Shown one piece after another: positions 1 through 5,705 of a stretch of DNA of 5,845 bases; within the stretch, counting starts at the first letter, position 1; each line of letters opens with the position of its first letter. Origin of the DNA: an uncultured Prevotella sp. GTDB taxonomy: Bacteria > Bacteroidota > Bacteroidia > Bacteroidales > Bacteroidaceae. The translations under genes and the position numbers were made by a program. The stretch is taken from positions 1-5,845 of the forward strand of contig CABSIA010000167.1 of the NCBI GenBank assembly GCA_902477645.1, in the 5' to 3' direction. Below the pieces are notes generated by a model. That model did no database searches. It saw only the letters and a list, made by a program, of their open reading frames with translations, and had not been told where the DNA came from.

Positions 1-86
1 TGGCATCGCAACCGCTTGCGTTGCCACTTGCAAGCGGTTGCGATGACTGGTGAATCCCATTTAATTTTTTTTTTGCGGAATTAAGG
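1..86. mobile_element. Probable right end of an upstream IS1380-type element
   Basis: This stretch has no convincing gene. It ends in TTGCGGAATTAAGG, the exact reverse complement of the sequence starting at 5607, which lies 136 bases before an IS1380-family transposase start. If CCTTAATTCCGCAA is the terminal repeat of that family, bases 1-86 are the far end of a second copy lying to the left, with the 4 bases after it (TGTT) as the candidate target duplication. The sequence inside this end differs from the left end at 5607 onward, so it should be the opposite (right) end. The 16-bp hairpin and T-tract would fit the region after a transposase stop. This is inference: the transposase itself is outside the window. 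Confidence 0.45.
4..45. repeat. 16-bp perfect inverted repeat (hairpin, 10-nt loop)
   Basis: Arms at 4-19 (CATCGCAACCGCTTGC) and 30-45 are perfect reverse complements, separated by a 10-base loop. Such a GC-containing stem in otherwise AT-rich DNA would form a stable RNA hairpin in either direction. A T-run follows only about 20 bases later (65-74), so it is not a textbook intrinsic terminator, though it may end or block transcription leaving the presumed insertion sequence. Confidence 0.75.
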
Positions 87-87
87 T
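73..87. repeat. 15-bp terminal-repeat motif, inverted copy of 5606-5620
   Basis: The bases TTGCGGAATTAAGGT match the reverse complement of 5606-5620 exactly. The two copies bracket the accessory genes and the ftsY block and point toward each other. The right copy lies just outside an IS1380-type transposase, so the motif is best read as that family's terminal inverted repeat (14 bp plus a chance T). Confidence 0.6.
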
Positions 88-114
88 GTTATCTAACTTC
101 TAAAATGAATTGTT

Positions 115-669
115 ATGGAATGTTTTGCAAATAGAATTCTTTATTCTTTATATTGTTTAGAAAACAAACTTGGCCTTGTATTCCTTTTGCTTTTCAAACC
201 TTTCTTATTTGTTTTAGCAAAAATCATTTACAAATACAAATTGCCCAATAATGACAATCTAAAGAATAAAGGATTTAAAGATTTTAAGGAAGATGCGGAT
301 AAAACTGCTAAAATGTCAATCCTTGATTTAGATTATGGGATGAGTTTAAATCGTAGTGAGGTTATTCTTTTTTCTACATTATTGCCATATTTTGCAATAT
401 TAACAATTATTATAAATAAATTTATATATGTATTATTTGCTTCAAAAATGTCATTAAAGTTAACCATAGCGGTTGTTATAACAATATCTGCGTCAATTGT
501 TCATTTTTTCTGTTTTCGAAATGACAAATACAAAACATATTTCAAGAAATTTAAGAACAATAAAAATAATACAAAATGGCACTTCGTGTGTTTGCTGTAT
601 ATTATAGGCGCATGTGTCGCATGTTATTGGGCTATAATTCTGTTTAATGCTGATTATTTCGGAATATAG
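115..669 (+). CDS. Hypothetical membrane protein, tandem paralog A
   Basis: I do not recognise this 184-residue protein. Hydrophobic stretches at about residues 19-38, 82-109, 114-133 and 156-177 suggest a multi-pass inner-membrane protein. A Lys/Asp-rich segment lies at 40-66 and a strongly basic, Asn-rich loop at 137-154. The next gene is a paralog: both begin with an F-x-N-R-I-L-[YF]-S segment and share LDYG, PYF and HxFC-type motifs. From Asn136 to the end the two proteins are identical, while the first two thirds are clearly diverged. The start is set by alignment with the paralog's ATG at 711. The gene is AT-rich compared with the core genes downstream, which suggests acquisition. A role as an immunity or membrane-stress protein is possible but unsupported by any motif. 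Confidence 0.75.
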   Translation: MECFANRILYSLYCLENKLGLVFLLLFKPFLFVLAKIIYKYKLPNNDNLKNKGFKDFKEDADKTAKMSILDLDYGMSLNRSEVILFSTLLPYFAILTIIINKFIYVLFASKMSLKLTIAVVITISASIVHFFCFRNDKYKTYFKKFKNNKNNTKWHFVCLLYIIGACVACYWAIILFNADYFGI

Positions 670-677
670 TTATCACC
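519..677 (+). repeat. Near-identical 159-bp direct repeat, copy 1
   Basis: This segment covers the last 49 codons of the first membrane-protein gene, its stop codon and 8 more bases. It matches 1112-1270 at 156 of 159 positions. The differences are at 537 (A/G), 564 (A/G) and 651 (T/A), all in synonymous third codon positions. Similarity drops sharply upstream of 519. Confidence 0.9.
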
Positions 678-710
678 GTCATGCCCTTTTGTTATCAAAA
701 TATTCAAATT

Positions 711-1262
711 ATGGCATACTTTTTTAACAGAATTTTGTTTTCAATGTTTTGCTGGGAAAATTTAGTAGACGAATTGGCAGGGATTGCTTTAAAACCTTTA
801 AAGTATATTCTGCCAAGAATTGTGTATAAGTTGAACCTATTCGGCAGTATAAAAAAACATTATACAAGTTTTGAAGAATTTGTTAATGAAAAAGAACATC
901 TTTATAAAGACCTTACATATAATTTGGATTATGGCTCAAGTTCGTATCAAAGTAAAGGTGCATTAGTGGTATCAATGATGCCATATTTTATGTTGTTAAT
1001 AGCCACTAACAAGTATTTGGGTATACTACCAATGCCATATATACCTTTTAATTTGTGGTTGATTATCGCTGGTGTTCTATCATCGTTTGTAGTCCATTAC
1101 TTCTGTCTCAAAAATGACAAATACAAAACGTATTTCAAGAAATTTAAGAACAATAAGAATAATACAAAATGGCACTTCGTGTGTTTGCTGTATATTATAG
1201 GCGCATGTGTCGCATGTTATTGGGCTATAATTCTGTTTAATGCAGATTATTTCGGAATATAG
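711..1262 (+). CDS. Hypothetical membrane protein, tandem paralog B
   Basis: This is the second copy of the unknown membrane protein, 183 residues from the ATG at 711. An in-frame ATG at 681 would add 10 residues, but the 711 start aligns residue for residue with the upstream paralog (M-A-Y-F-F-N-R-I-L-F against M-E-C-F-A-N-R-I-L-Y). Hydrophobic segments lie near residues 21-38, 82-107, 112-131 and 155-176. The region 45-70 is charged and differs from the paralog. Residues 135-183 are identical to the other protein's tail. The two genes are separated by only 41 bases and probably share a transcript. Function is unknown. The conserved tail with a variable front resembles a module shuffled by recombination, but that is inference. 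Confidence 0.78.
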   Translation: MAYFFNRILFSMFCWENLVDELAGIALKPLKYILPRIVYKLNLFGSIKKHYTSFEEFVNEKEHLYKDLTYNLDYGSSSYQSKGALVVSMMPYFMLLIATNKYLGILPMPYIPFNLWLIIAGVLSSFVVHYFCLKNDKYKTYFKKFKNNKNNTKWHFVCLLYIIGACVACYWAIILFNADYFGI

Positions 1263-1270
1263 TTATCACC
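1112..1270 (+). repeat. Near-identical 159-bp direct repeat, copy 2
   Basis: This is the partner of 519-677, offset by 593 bases with no gaps. It covers the 3' end of the second paralog and 8 bases past its stop. Weaker similarity continues for perhaps 20 bases downstream (both copies contain GTCA and TATCAAA), consistent with the intergenic DNA having been duplicated along with the gene. Confidence 0.9.
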
Positions 1271-1312
1271 TGTCACGATTTTTATCAAACATAAAATTTC
1301 TAAAACGTCATC

Positions 1313-1525
1313 ATGAAACACATTTTTATATCGATAATATTTAGCAGTATGGCATTCTGTGGGTATGCACAACATGCCATATATTATAGCTATGATGCTG
1401 CTGGTAACAGAATCAGCAGGGAGTTGCGCTCACAGCCGCAAAAAGGTATGCGTAAGTATCAAGACCGTGATACTATTAAAAAAGTTGACGGAGTTACAGA
1501 AAGTTGGAAAATCGTGATATCGTAA
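1313..1525 (+). CDS. Small secreted protein with a single YD (Rhs-type) repeat
   Basis: This 70-residue protein starts with a likely signal peptide: Met-Lys-His, a hydrophobic core (IFISIIFSSMAF), then GYAQ with cleavage likely after Ala or Gln near residue 19-20. Immediately after it comes YYSYDAAGNRISRE, a clear match to the YD/RHS repeat core (YDxxGNR). The remaining 35 or so residues are basic and match nothing I know. Small Bacteroidales secreted proteins with one such motif after the leader are, to my knowledge, common and often longer, with a C-terminal sorting domain. This one is therefore either a short member of that group or a truncated remnant. It lies 50 bases after the membrane paralogs on the same strand and may share their transcript. 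Its role is unknown. Confidence 0.65.
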   Translation: MKHIFISIIFSSMAFCGYAQHAIYYSYDAAGNRISRELRSQPQKGMRKYQDRDTIKKVDGVTESWKIVIS

Positions 1526-1622
1526 AGTGGGCAAGGTAAAGTTTGCACTATCTTTAAATGATATAAACTGCACTCAGAAATTTATTCAACGCACATAAAT
1601 ATTCAAAAATCAGCAAATTAGT

Positions 1623-1653
1623 TTTGCCGTATGGCAGTTTTTGTTTAATTTTG
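1623..1653 (+). promoter_or_regulatory. Bacteroidetes-type promoter for ftsY
   Basis: TTTG at 1623-1626 and TAATTTTG at 1646-1653 are separated by 19 bases, matching the Bacteroidetes primary sigma consensus (TTTG, then TAnnTTTG) perfectly. Transcription would start around 1660, giving a very short leader before the ATG at 1671. This would free ftsY and the genes after it from whatever was inserted upstream. Confidence 0.7.
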
Positions 1654-1670
1654 TAGCAAAATTCGATAAT

Positions 1671-2624
1671 ATGGGAATATTTGGCTTATTTAACAAGAAA
1701 AAGAAGGAAACCCTCGACCAAGGCCTCGAGAAGACCAAGCAGAGCGTTTTCAGTAAGTTGACACGCGCCATTGCCGGTAAGTCAAAAGTTGACGACGATG
1801 TTTTGGACAACCTTGAGGAGGTGCTCATAACAAGCGATGTGGGTGTCGACACCACACTGCGCATCATTCAGAGGATTGAGGAGCGTGTTGCCCGCGACAA
1901 ATACGTTTCAACATCCGAGCTCAACGGCATTCTCCGTGACGAGATTGCAGCCCTGTTGAGCGAGAACAATACCGATGACAACGACAACTGGGACCTTCCG
2001 TCAGACCATAAGCCATACGTGATTCTCGTGGTAGGCGTAAACGGTGTCGGGAAAACCACAACTATCGGAAAACTTGCATATCAGTTCAAAAATGCGGGAA
2101 AGAAGGTTTATCTCGGTGCCGCCGACACTTTCCGCGCGGCAGCCGTAGACCAGCTTTGCATCTGGGGCGAGCGGGTAGGGGTTCCTGTAATTAAGCAGCA
2201 GATGGGCTCCGACCCTGCATCGGTTGCATTCGACACGCTGCAGAGTGCCAAGGCAAACGGTGCCGACGTGGTGCTTATCGACACTGCCGGACGACTGCAC
2301 AACAAGGTGGGACTCATGAACGAGCTGAAGAAAATTAAGGATGTCATGAAGAAAGTCCTTCCTGAGGCTCCAGACGAGGTCATGCTCGTGCTCGACGGCT
2401 CAAAAGGTCAGAACGCATTCGAGCAGGCGCGCCAGTTTGCCGCTGTGACACAGATAACCTCACTTGCCATTACCAAACTCGACGGTACGGCAAAAGGCGG
2501 TGTCGTTGTCGGTATTAGCGACCAGCTGAAAGTTCCTGTAAAATATATAGGACTGGGAGAGAAAATGGAAGACCTGCAACTCTTCAACAAACGTGAGTTT
2601 GTAGACTCTCTTTTCAAAAACTGA
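1671..2624 (+). CDS. ftsY: Signal recognition particle receptor FtsY
   Basis: FtsY is the SRP-family GTPase that receives ribosome-SRP complexes at the inner membrane and passes them to SecYEG. The 317-residue protein has an N-terminal basic, amphipathic stretch (MGIFGLFNKKKK) likely to touch the membrane, a helical N domain to about 95, and the NG GTPase domain. Its motifs are G1 GVNGVGKT (122-129), DTFRAAA (152-158), G3 DTAGR (204-208), G4 TKLDG (268-272) and GLGEKMEDL (294-302). The long acidic A domain of Escherichia coli FtsY is absent, as is usual for short bacterial versions. I chose the ATG at 1671 rather than an in-frame TTG at 1641, because the latter lies upstream of the predicted transcription start and adds ten residues before the canonical MGIFGLF. 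rimO begins 13 bases later. Confidence 0.96.
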   Translation: MGIFGLFNKKKKETLDQGLEKTKQSVFSKLTRAIAGKSKVDDDVLDNLEEVLITSDVGVDTTLRIIQRIEERVARDKYVSTSELNGILRDEIAALLSENNTDDNDNWDLPSDHKPYVILVVGVNGVGKTTTIGKLAYQFKNAGKKVYLGAADTFRAAAVDQLCIWGERVGVPVIKQQMGSDPASVAFDTLQSAKANGADVVLIDTAGRLHNKVGLMNELKKIKDVMKKVLPEAPDEVMLVLDGSKGQNAFEQARQFAAVTQITSLAITKLDGTAKGGVVVGISDQLKVPVKYIGLGEKMEDLQLFNKREFVDSLFKN

Positions 2625-2637
2625 CAAGCTAAAACCA

Positions 2638-3939
2638 ATGAAAATCAACCAGATAGATTTTATAACTCTCGGATGCTCCAAAAACCTCGTAGACACCGAG
2701 AAACTGATGAGGCAGTTTGAGGCTAACGGCTACAAATGCGTCCACGACCCAAAACGGCCGCAAGGCGAGATTGCCGTTATAAATACCTGCGGTTTCATCG
2801 GCGATGCCAAGGAGGAGAGCATAAACACCATTCTTGAGTTTGCACAGGCTAAAACCGAAGGGCGGCTCAGGAAACTTTTCGTTATGGGATGCCTCTCACA
2901 ACGGTACAGGGACGAGCTTGAGAAGGAAATTCCGGAAGTCGACGCATACTACGGAAAATTCGACCACAAGCAGTTGCTCGCAGACCTCGGAAAAGCCGAG
3001 GTGCCGTCGTGCCGGGGACAGCGACATCTTACAACGCCCCGTCATTACGCTTACATAAAAATCAGCGAGGGATGCGACAGGCGTTGTGCCTATTGTGCAA
3101 TTCCGCTTATTACGGGCCGCCACATCAGCCGTCAGAAAGAAGAAATTCTTGACGAAATCCGCCAGCTTGTGTCAGAGGGCGTGAGAGAATTTCAGATTAT
3201 AGCTCAGGAGCTGACATACTACGGCGTTGACATCGACGGAAAACGCCATATTGCAGATCTCATCGATGAAATGGCTGAAATTAATGGTGTTAAATGGATA
3301 AGACTCCACTACGCCTATCCAAACCAGTTCCCGATGGAATTGCTTGACGTGATGAACCGGCATGATAATATCTGCAAATATCTTGATATCGCCTTGCAGC
3401 ATATCTCAGACCACATGCTCACAGCCATGCACCGCCACGTCAGCAAGCAGGAGACCATGGAGCTGATTGAGGCTATCAGAAACAAAGTGCCAGGAATTCA
3501 TCTCCGCACTACGCTGATGGTGGGTTTTCCAGGCGAGACCGATGAGGATTTCAAGGAATTGATGGATTTTGTGCGGTGGGCACGATTTGAGCGTATGGGG
3601 GCTTTCGCATATTCAGAAGAGGAGGGTACTTACAGTGCCGAGCATCTTGCGGACGACGTGACCGATGAGGTAAAACAGATGCGGTTGAGCAAGCTTATGT
3701 CGCTGCAACAGCGCATTAGCGCCGAGATTGAGGCAGAGAAAGTCGGACAGTTGCTGAAAGTCGTAATCGACAGAAAAGAAGGCGACTACTACATAGGCCG
3801 CACAGAATTTTGCTCACCGGAGGTTGACCCCGAGGTGCTGATAAAGACATCTGAGAGAACTCTGCGTACGGGGTGTTTCTACAACGTCCGCATAACTAAT
3901 AGCGAGGAATTTGACCTCTACGGAACGGTTGAGCAATAG
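2638..3939 (+). CDS. rimO: Ribosomal protein S12 methylthiotransferase RimO
   Basis: RimO is a radical-SAM enzyme that adds a methylthio group to a conserved aspartate of ribosomal protein S12, using two [4Fe-4S] clusters and S-adenosylmethionine in the cytoplasm. The 433-residue protein has the expected three parts. The N-terminal domain carries LGCSKN and cluster cysteines C13, C51 and C85. The radical-SAM domain carries C146-x3-C150-x2-C153 in EGCDRRCAYCAIPLITG, plus GFPGET at 296-301. A C-terminal TRAM-type segment spans about 367-433. LGCSKNLVDTE and CAIPLITGRHxSR favour RimO over the tRNA-modifying relative MiaB. Length is normal for the family and all cluster ligands are present. The gene follows ftsY by 13 bases and is almost certainly co-transcribed with it. 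Confidence 0.95.
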   Translation: MKINQIDFITLGCSKNLVDTEKLMRQFEANGYKCVHDPKRPQGEIAVINTCGFIGDAKEESINTILEFAQAKTEGRLRKLFVMGCLSQRYRDELEKEIPEVDAYYGKFDHKQLLADLGKAEVPSCRGQRHLTTPRHYAYIKISEGCDRRCAYCAIPLITGRHISRQKEEILDEIRQLVSEGVREFQIIAQELTYYGVDIDGKRHIADLIDEMAEINGVKWIRLHYAYPNQFPMELLDVMNRHDNICKYLDIALQHISDHMLTAMHRHVSKQETMELIEAIRNKVPGIHLRTTLMVGFPGETDEDFKELMDFVRWARFERMGAFAYSEEEGTYSAEHLADDVTDEVKQMRLSKLMSLQQRISAEIEAEKVGQLLKVVIDRKEGDYYIGRTEFCSPEVDPEVLIKTSERTLRTGCFYNVRITNSEEFDLYGTVEQ

Positions 3940-3980
3940 CACTCATTATTTATACTTCAAAAAACAGCAACCCTTACTAT

Positions 3981-4277
3981 ATGAAAAACAAAGAGATCAT
4001 AGCAGAGTTGTCAAACCGCACAGGGTATTCGCAGGTTGACACACAGAAACTCATGCGGACGCTCATCGATGAGATGGGCAGCAGATTTACAGACGGCGAC
4101 AACGTGTATCTGCAAAACTTCGGAACATCGGAAGTCAAGAAGAGACTCGAGAGGGTGGTTGTTAATCCAGGCACCCAACAGCGCATGCTTGTGCCGCCAA
4201 AATTGGTTCTGAACTTCAAGCCAATCGCCTCGATTAAAGAAAACCTGAAGAATGCGGGAGGAGGTCAAGATGAGTAA
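3981..4277 (+). CDS. HU/IHF-family DNA-binding protein
   Basis: This 98-residue protein has the HU/IHF fold: two N-terminal helices (about 2-38, starting KNKEIIAELSNRTGYSQ), then beta strands with LQNFGTSEVKKR (44-55), a DNA-grasping arm, and a closing helix (83-90). Asn62-Pro63 sits at the arm tip, where HU and IHF insert a proline between bases. The motif reads NPGTQ rather than the usual NPxTG. The C-terminus is a Gly-rich tail (GGGQDE) whose codons carry the ribosome binding site of the next gene. The 41-base gap after rimO holds no strong promoter; GTTG (3928-3931), then 19 bases, then TATACTTC (3951-3958) is a weak candidate. Its overlap with a second HU-domain gene suggests the two proteins work together, perhaps as a heterodimer (inference). 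Confidence 0.9.
   Translation: MKNKEIIAELSNRTGYSQVDTQKLMRTLIDEMGSRFTDGDNVYLQNFGTSEVKKRLERVVVNPGTQQRMLVPPKLVLNFKPIASIKENLKNAGGGQDE
4259..4264 (+). promoter_or_regulatory. Full Shine-Dalgarno AGGAGG for the HU-LysM gene
   Basis: AGGAGG lies 5 bases before the ATG at 4270, inside the last codons of the upstream HU gene. It decides the start: an in-frame ATG at 4252 precedes it and would place the Shine-Dalgarno within the coding region. Strong Shine-Dalgarno sites are rare in Bacteroidetes, so this one stands out. Confidence 0.75.
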
Positions 4278-5574
4278 GATTGGAATTGCTGAGCTTGCCA
4301 CCGTGCTCATGGAGAAACACGGGCTGAAGCGCACAGAGGCAGAATTGTTTATCCGCCAGTTTGTGGTTGTTGTAAACGAGTCGCTCACCAACGATAAAAT
4401 AGCTAAAATAAAAGGTCTCGGAACATTCAAGGTTACGGCGGTTAGCCCCCGCAAAAGTGTCGATGTAAATACTGGCGAAGCTATCATAATCGACGGACGC
4501 GACAAAATAACGTTCACTGCCGATGCCGCTATGCGTGACCTCGTGAATGCGCCATTCGCTCAGTTCGAGACGGTTGTAATAAACGATGGTGTAGACTTCT
4601 CCGCCATAGACGAAAAATATATAAACGGGCAGAACGGATATGTCGAGGAAAGCGAGTTCGAGGCTCAAACTATTTCGGAAGATACTGCTCAAACCGCAGA
4701 GACAGAACCAGAGCCTGTGGCAGTTTCTGAGCCTGAGCCTATAACAGAACAGGAGCCGGAGCCAACAGCTGAGCCAGAGACTATATGTGCCAGAGAACCC
4801 GGTCAAGAACCGGAACCTATGGTGGCACAAGAGTCTGAGTCTGAGTCTGCGCCTGCACCAGAAGTCTTAAATTCGGAGGAACGAGGCGTACCTAAATGGC
4901 AGGCAGACCGTTTAGTAGCTGAAAACCACAAACTTGAGGCCGCTAATGATTTTCTTTACGAACAAATAAGTTCGTTCAAAACTCGCACAACAATCCTCGC
5001 CACATGTCTTGTAATTGTTGTTGTCGGTGCCATTGTCGGATTTTTCTATCTTAACTCACAGCTTGAGACACGCAAAAACCGAATTGATTATCTTGAGGCT
5101 CAGATAGTTAGCAAAATGGATAAGATGATTAGAAAACAAGAGCCTGTTGTTGATTCTGTTGCTGCCAAGGCAAAGACTGACAGCATGAAGGCTGTACAGG
5201 AAAAAGCCAACCTGATACTTCAGAGGCAAATTGAGAATAAAGCTAAAGAAGAACAGAAAAAAGCAGCAGAACAGAAAAAGGCTTCTGCAGAGGCTAAAAA
5301 AGCAGCAGAGGCAAATAAACCTGTTGAAACAATAAATTCTGATTCTCAAACCGCTTACAATAAAGATGCCAGAGTGCGTACTGGCGCCTATTTGATAACT
5401 GGCGTTGCAAAGACAATTACAGTGAAGCCTGGCCAGACTCTTTCAAGCATCAGCAAGGCTCAGCTCGGTCCTGGTATGGAATGCTACATTGAGGCTGTCA
5501 ACGATGGCAAAACCACATTCAATGCAGGAGATAAAATCAGAATTCCAGAACTGAGACTTAAGAGGAAAAAATAA
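4270..5574 (+). CDS. Membrane-spanning HU-domain protein with periplasmic LysM domain
   Basis: This 434-residue protein joins domains normally found on opposite sides of the membrane. Residues 1-93 form an HU/IHF-like domain (KIGIAELATVL, IKGLGTFKV, VNTGE, ITFTADAAMRDLV). Residues 94-205 form an acidic linker with repeated Glu-Pro units (EPEP at 146-149 and 154-157, more to 183). Residues 210-235 look helical, and 241-261 are one transmembrane helix (TILATCLVIVVVGAIVGFFYL). Residues 264-350 form a charged Lys/Ala/Glu coiled coil, and 381-427 a LysM domain (ITVKPGQTLSSIS to AGDKIRIP). With the HU domain in the cytoplasm, LysM would lie in the periplasm and bind peptidoglycan. The arm tip has Val66 where HU has the intercalating proline. 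The gene overlaps the preceding HU gene by 8 bases, implying coupled translation. The name is descriptive; I know of no established function. A DNA-envelope tether is inference. Confidence 0.88.
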   Translation: MSKIGIAELATVLMEKHGLKRTEAELFIRQFVVVVNESLTNDKIAKIKGLGTFKVTAVSPRKSVDVNTGEAIIIDGRDKITFTADAAMRDLVNAPFAQFETVVINDGVDFSAIDEKYINGQNGYVEESEFEAQTISEDTAQTAETEPEPVAVSEPEPITEQEPEPTAEPETICAREPGQEPEPMVAQESESESAPAPEVLNSEERGVPKWQADRLVAENHKLEAANDFLYEQISSFKTRTTILATCLVIVVVGAIVGFFYLNSQLETRKNRIDYLEAQIVSKMDKMIRKQEPVVDSVAAKAKTDSMKAVQEKANLILQRQIENKAKEEQKKAAEQKKASAEAKKAAEANKPVETINSDSQTAYNKDARVRTGAYLITGVAKTITVKPGQTLSSISKAQLGPGMECYIEAVNDGKTTFNAGDKIRIPELRLKRKK

Positions 5575-5605
5575 TTTTTTGTGAGCTACTAAGTAATAAA
5601 CAAAA

Positions 5606-5620
5606 ACCTTAATTCCGCAA
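5606..5620. repeat. Left terminal-repeat motif, inverted copy of 73-87
   Basis: The bases ACCTTAATTCCGCAA are the reverse complement of 73-87. The CC start at 5607 and roughly 15-bp length fit the terminal repeats described for the IS1380 family, and the distance to the transposase ATG (136 bases) is reasonable. The four bases before it (AAAA, 5603-5606) are the candidate target duplication. Confidence 0.6.
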
Positions 5621-5647
5621 CATAATTGAAAATTATTTTTATAAGTA

Positions 5648-5672
5648 CCTGAGCAACATTTTGTTGCCCAGG
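5648..5672. repeat. Hairpin upstream of the transposase promoter
   Basis: CCTGAGCAAC (5648-5657) pairs with GTTGCCCAGG (5663-5672) with one mismatch; one more A-T pair leaves a 3-base TTT loop. The short T-run after it (ATTTTG) is weak for an intrinsic terminator, but the position just inside the element end and upstream of the promoter suits a block on incoming transcription. Confidence 0.55.
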
Positions 5673-5674
5673 AT

Positions 5675-5705
5675 TTTGCCATGTCAGAGTTTTCACTTAT
5701 CTTAG
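5675..5705 (+). promoter_or_regulatory. Probable transposase promoter
   Basis: TTTG at 5675-5678, 19 bases, then TATCTTAG at 5698-5705 matches the Bacteroidetes promoter form with one mismatch in the downstream box (TAnnTTTG expected). The spacing equals that of the ftsY promoter. Transcription would start near 5712, about 30 bases before the ATG. Confidence 0.5.

Noticed and set aside
681..710. Earlier ATG for the second membrane paralog
   Set aside because: The extra ten residues have no counterpart in the first paralog, whose start aligns exactly with the ATG at 711.
1625..1646. Short stem TGCC/GGCA followed by T-rich bases as a terminator before ftsY
   Set aside because: The stem is only 4 bp and the same bases form the consensus promoter, which explains the region better.
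1641..1670. In-frame TTG start giving a 327-residue FtsY
   Set aside because: The TTG overlaps the predicted promoter box (1646-1653) and adds ten residues before the canonical MGIFGLF start at 1671.
4011..4830. Overlapping minus-strand open frames opposite the HU genes
   Set aside because: They are antisense to well-supported HU-domain genes and arise from codon bias; no known motif is visible.
4690..4860. Repeated GAGCC-like units as a tandem-repeat array or CRISPR-like element
   Set aside because: They encode the Glu-Pro-rich linker in frame, with irregular unit lengths and no spacer pattern.
5566..5580. A6-TAA-T6 palindrome at the HU-LysM stop codon as a terminator
   Set aside because: An A-T-only six-pair stem is too weak for an intrinsic terminator and can arise from Lys codons before the stop.
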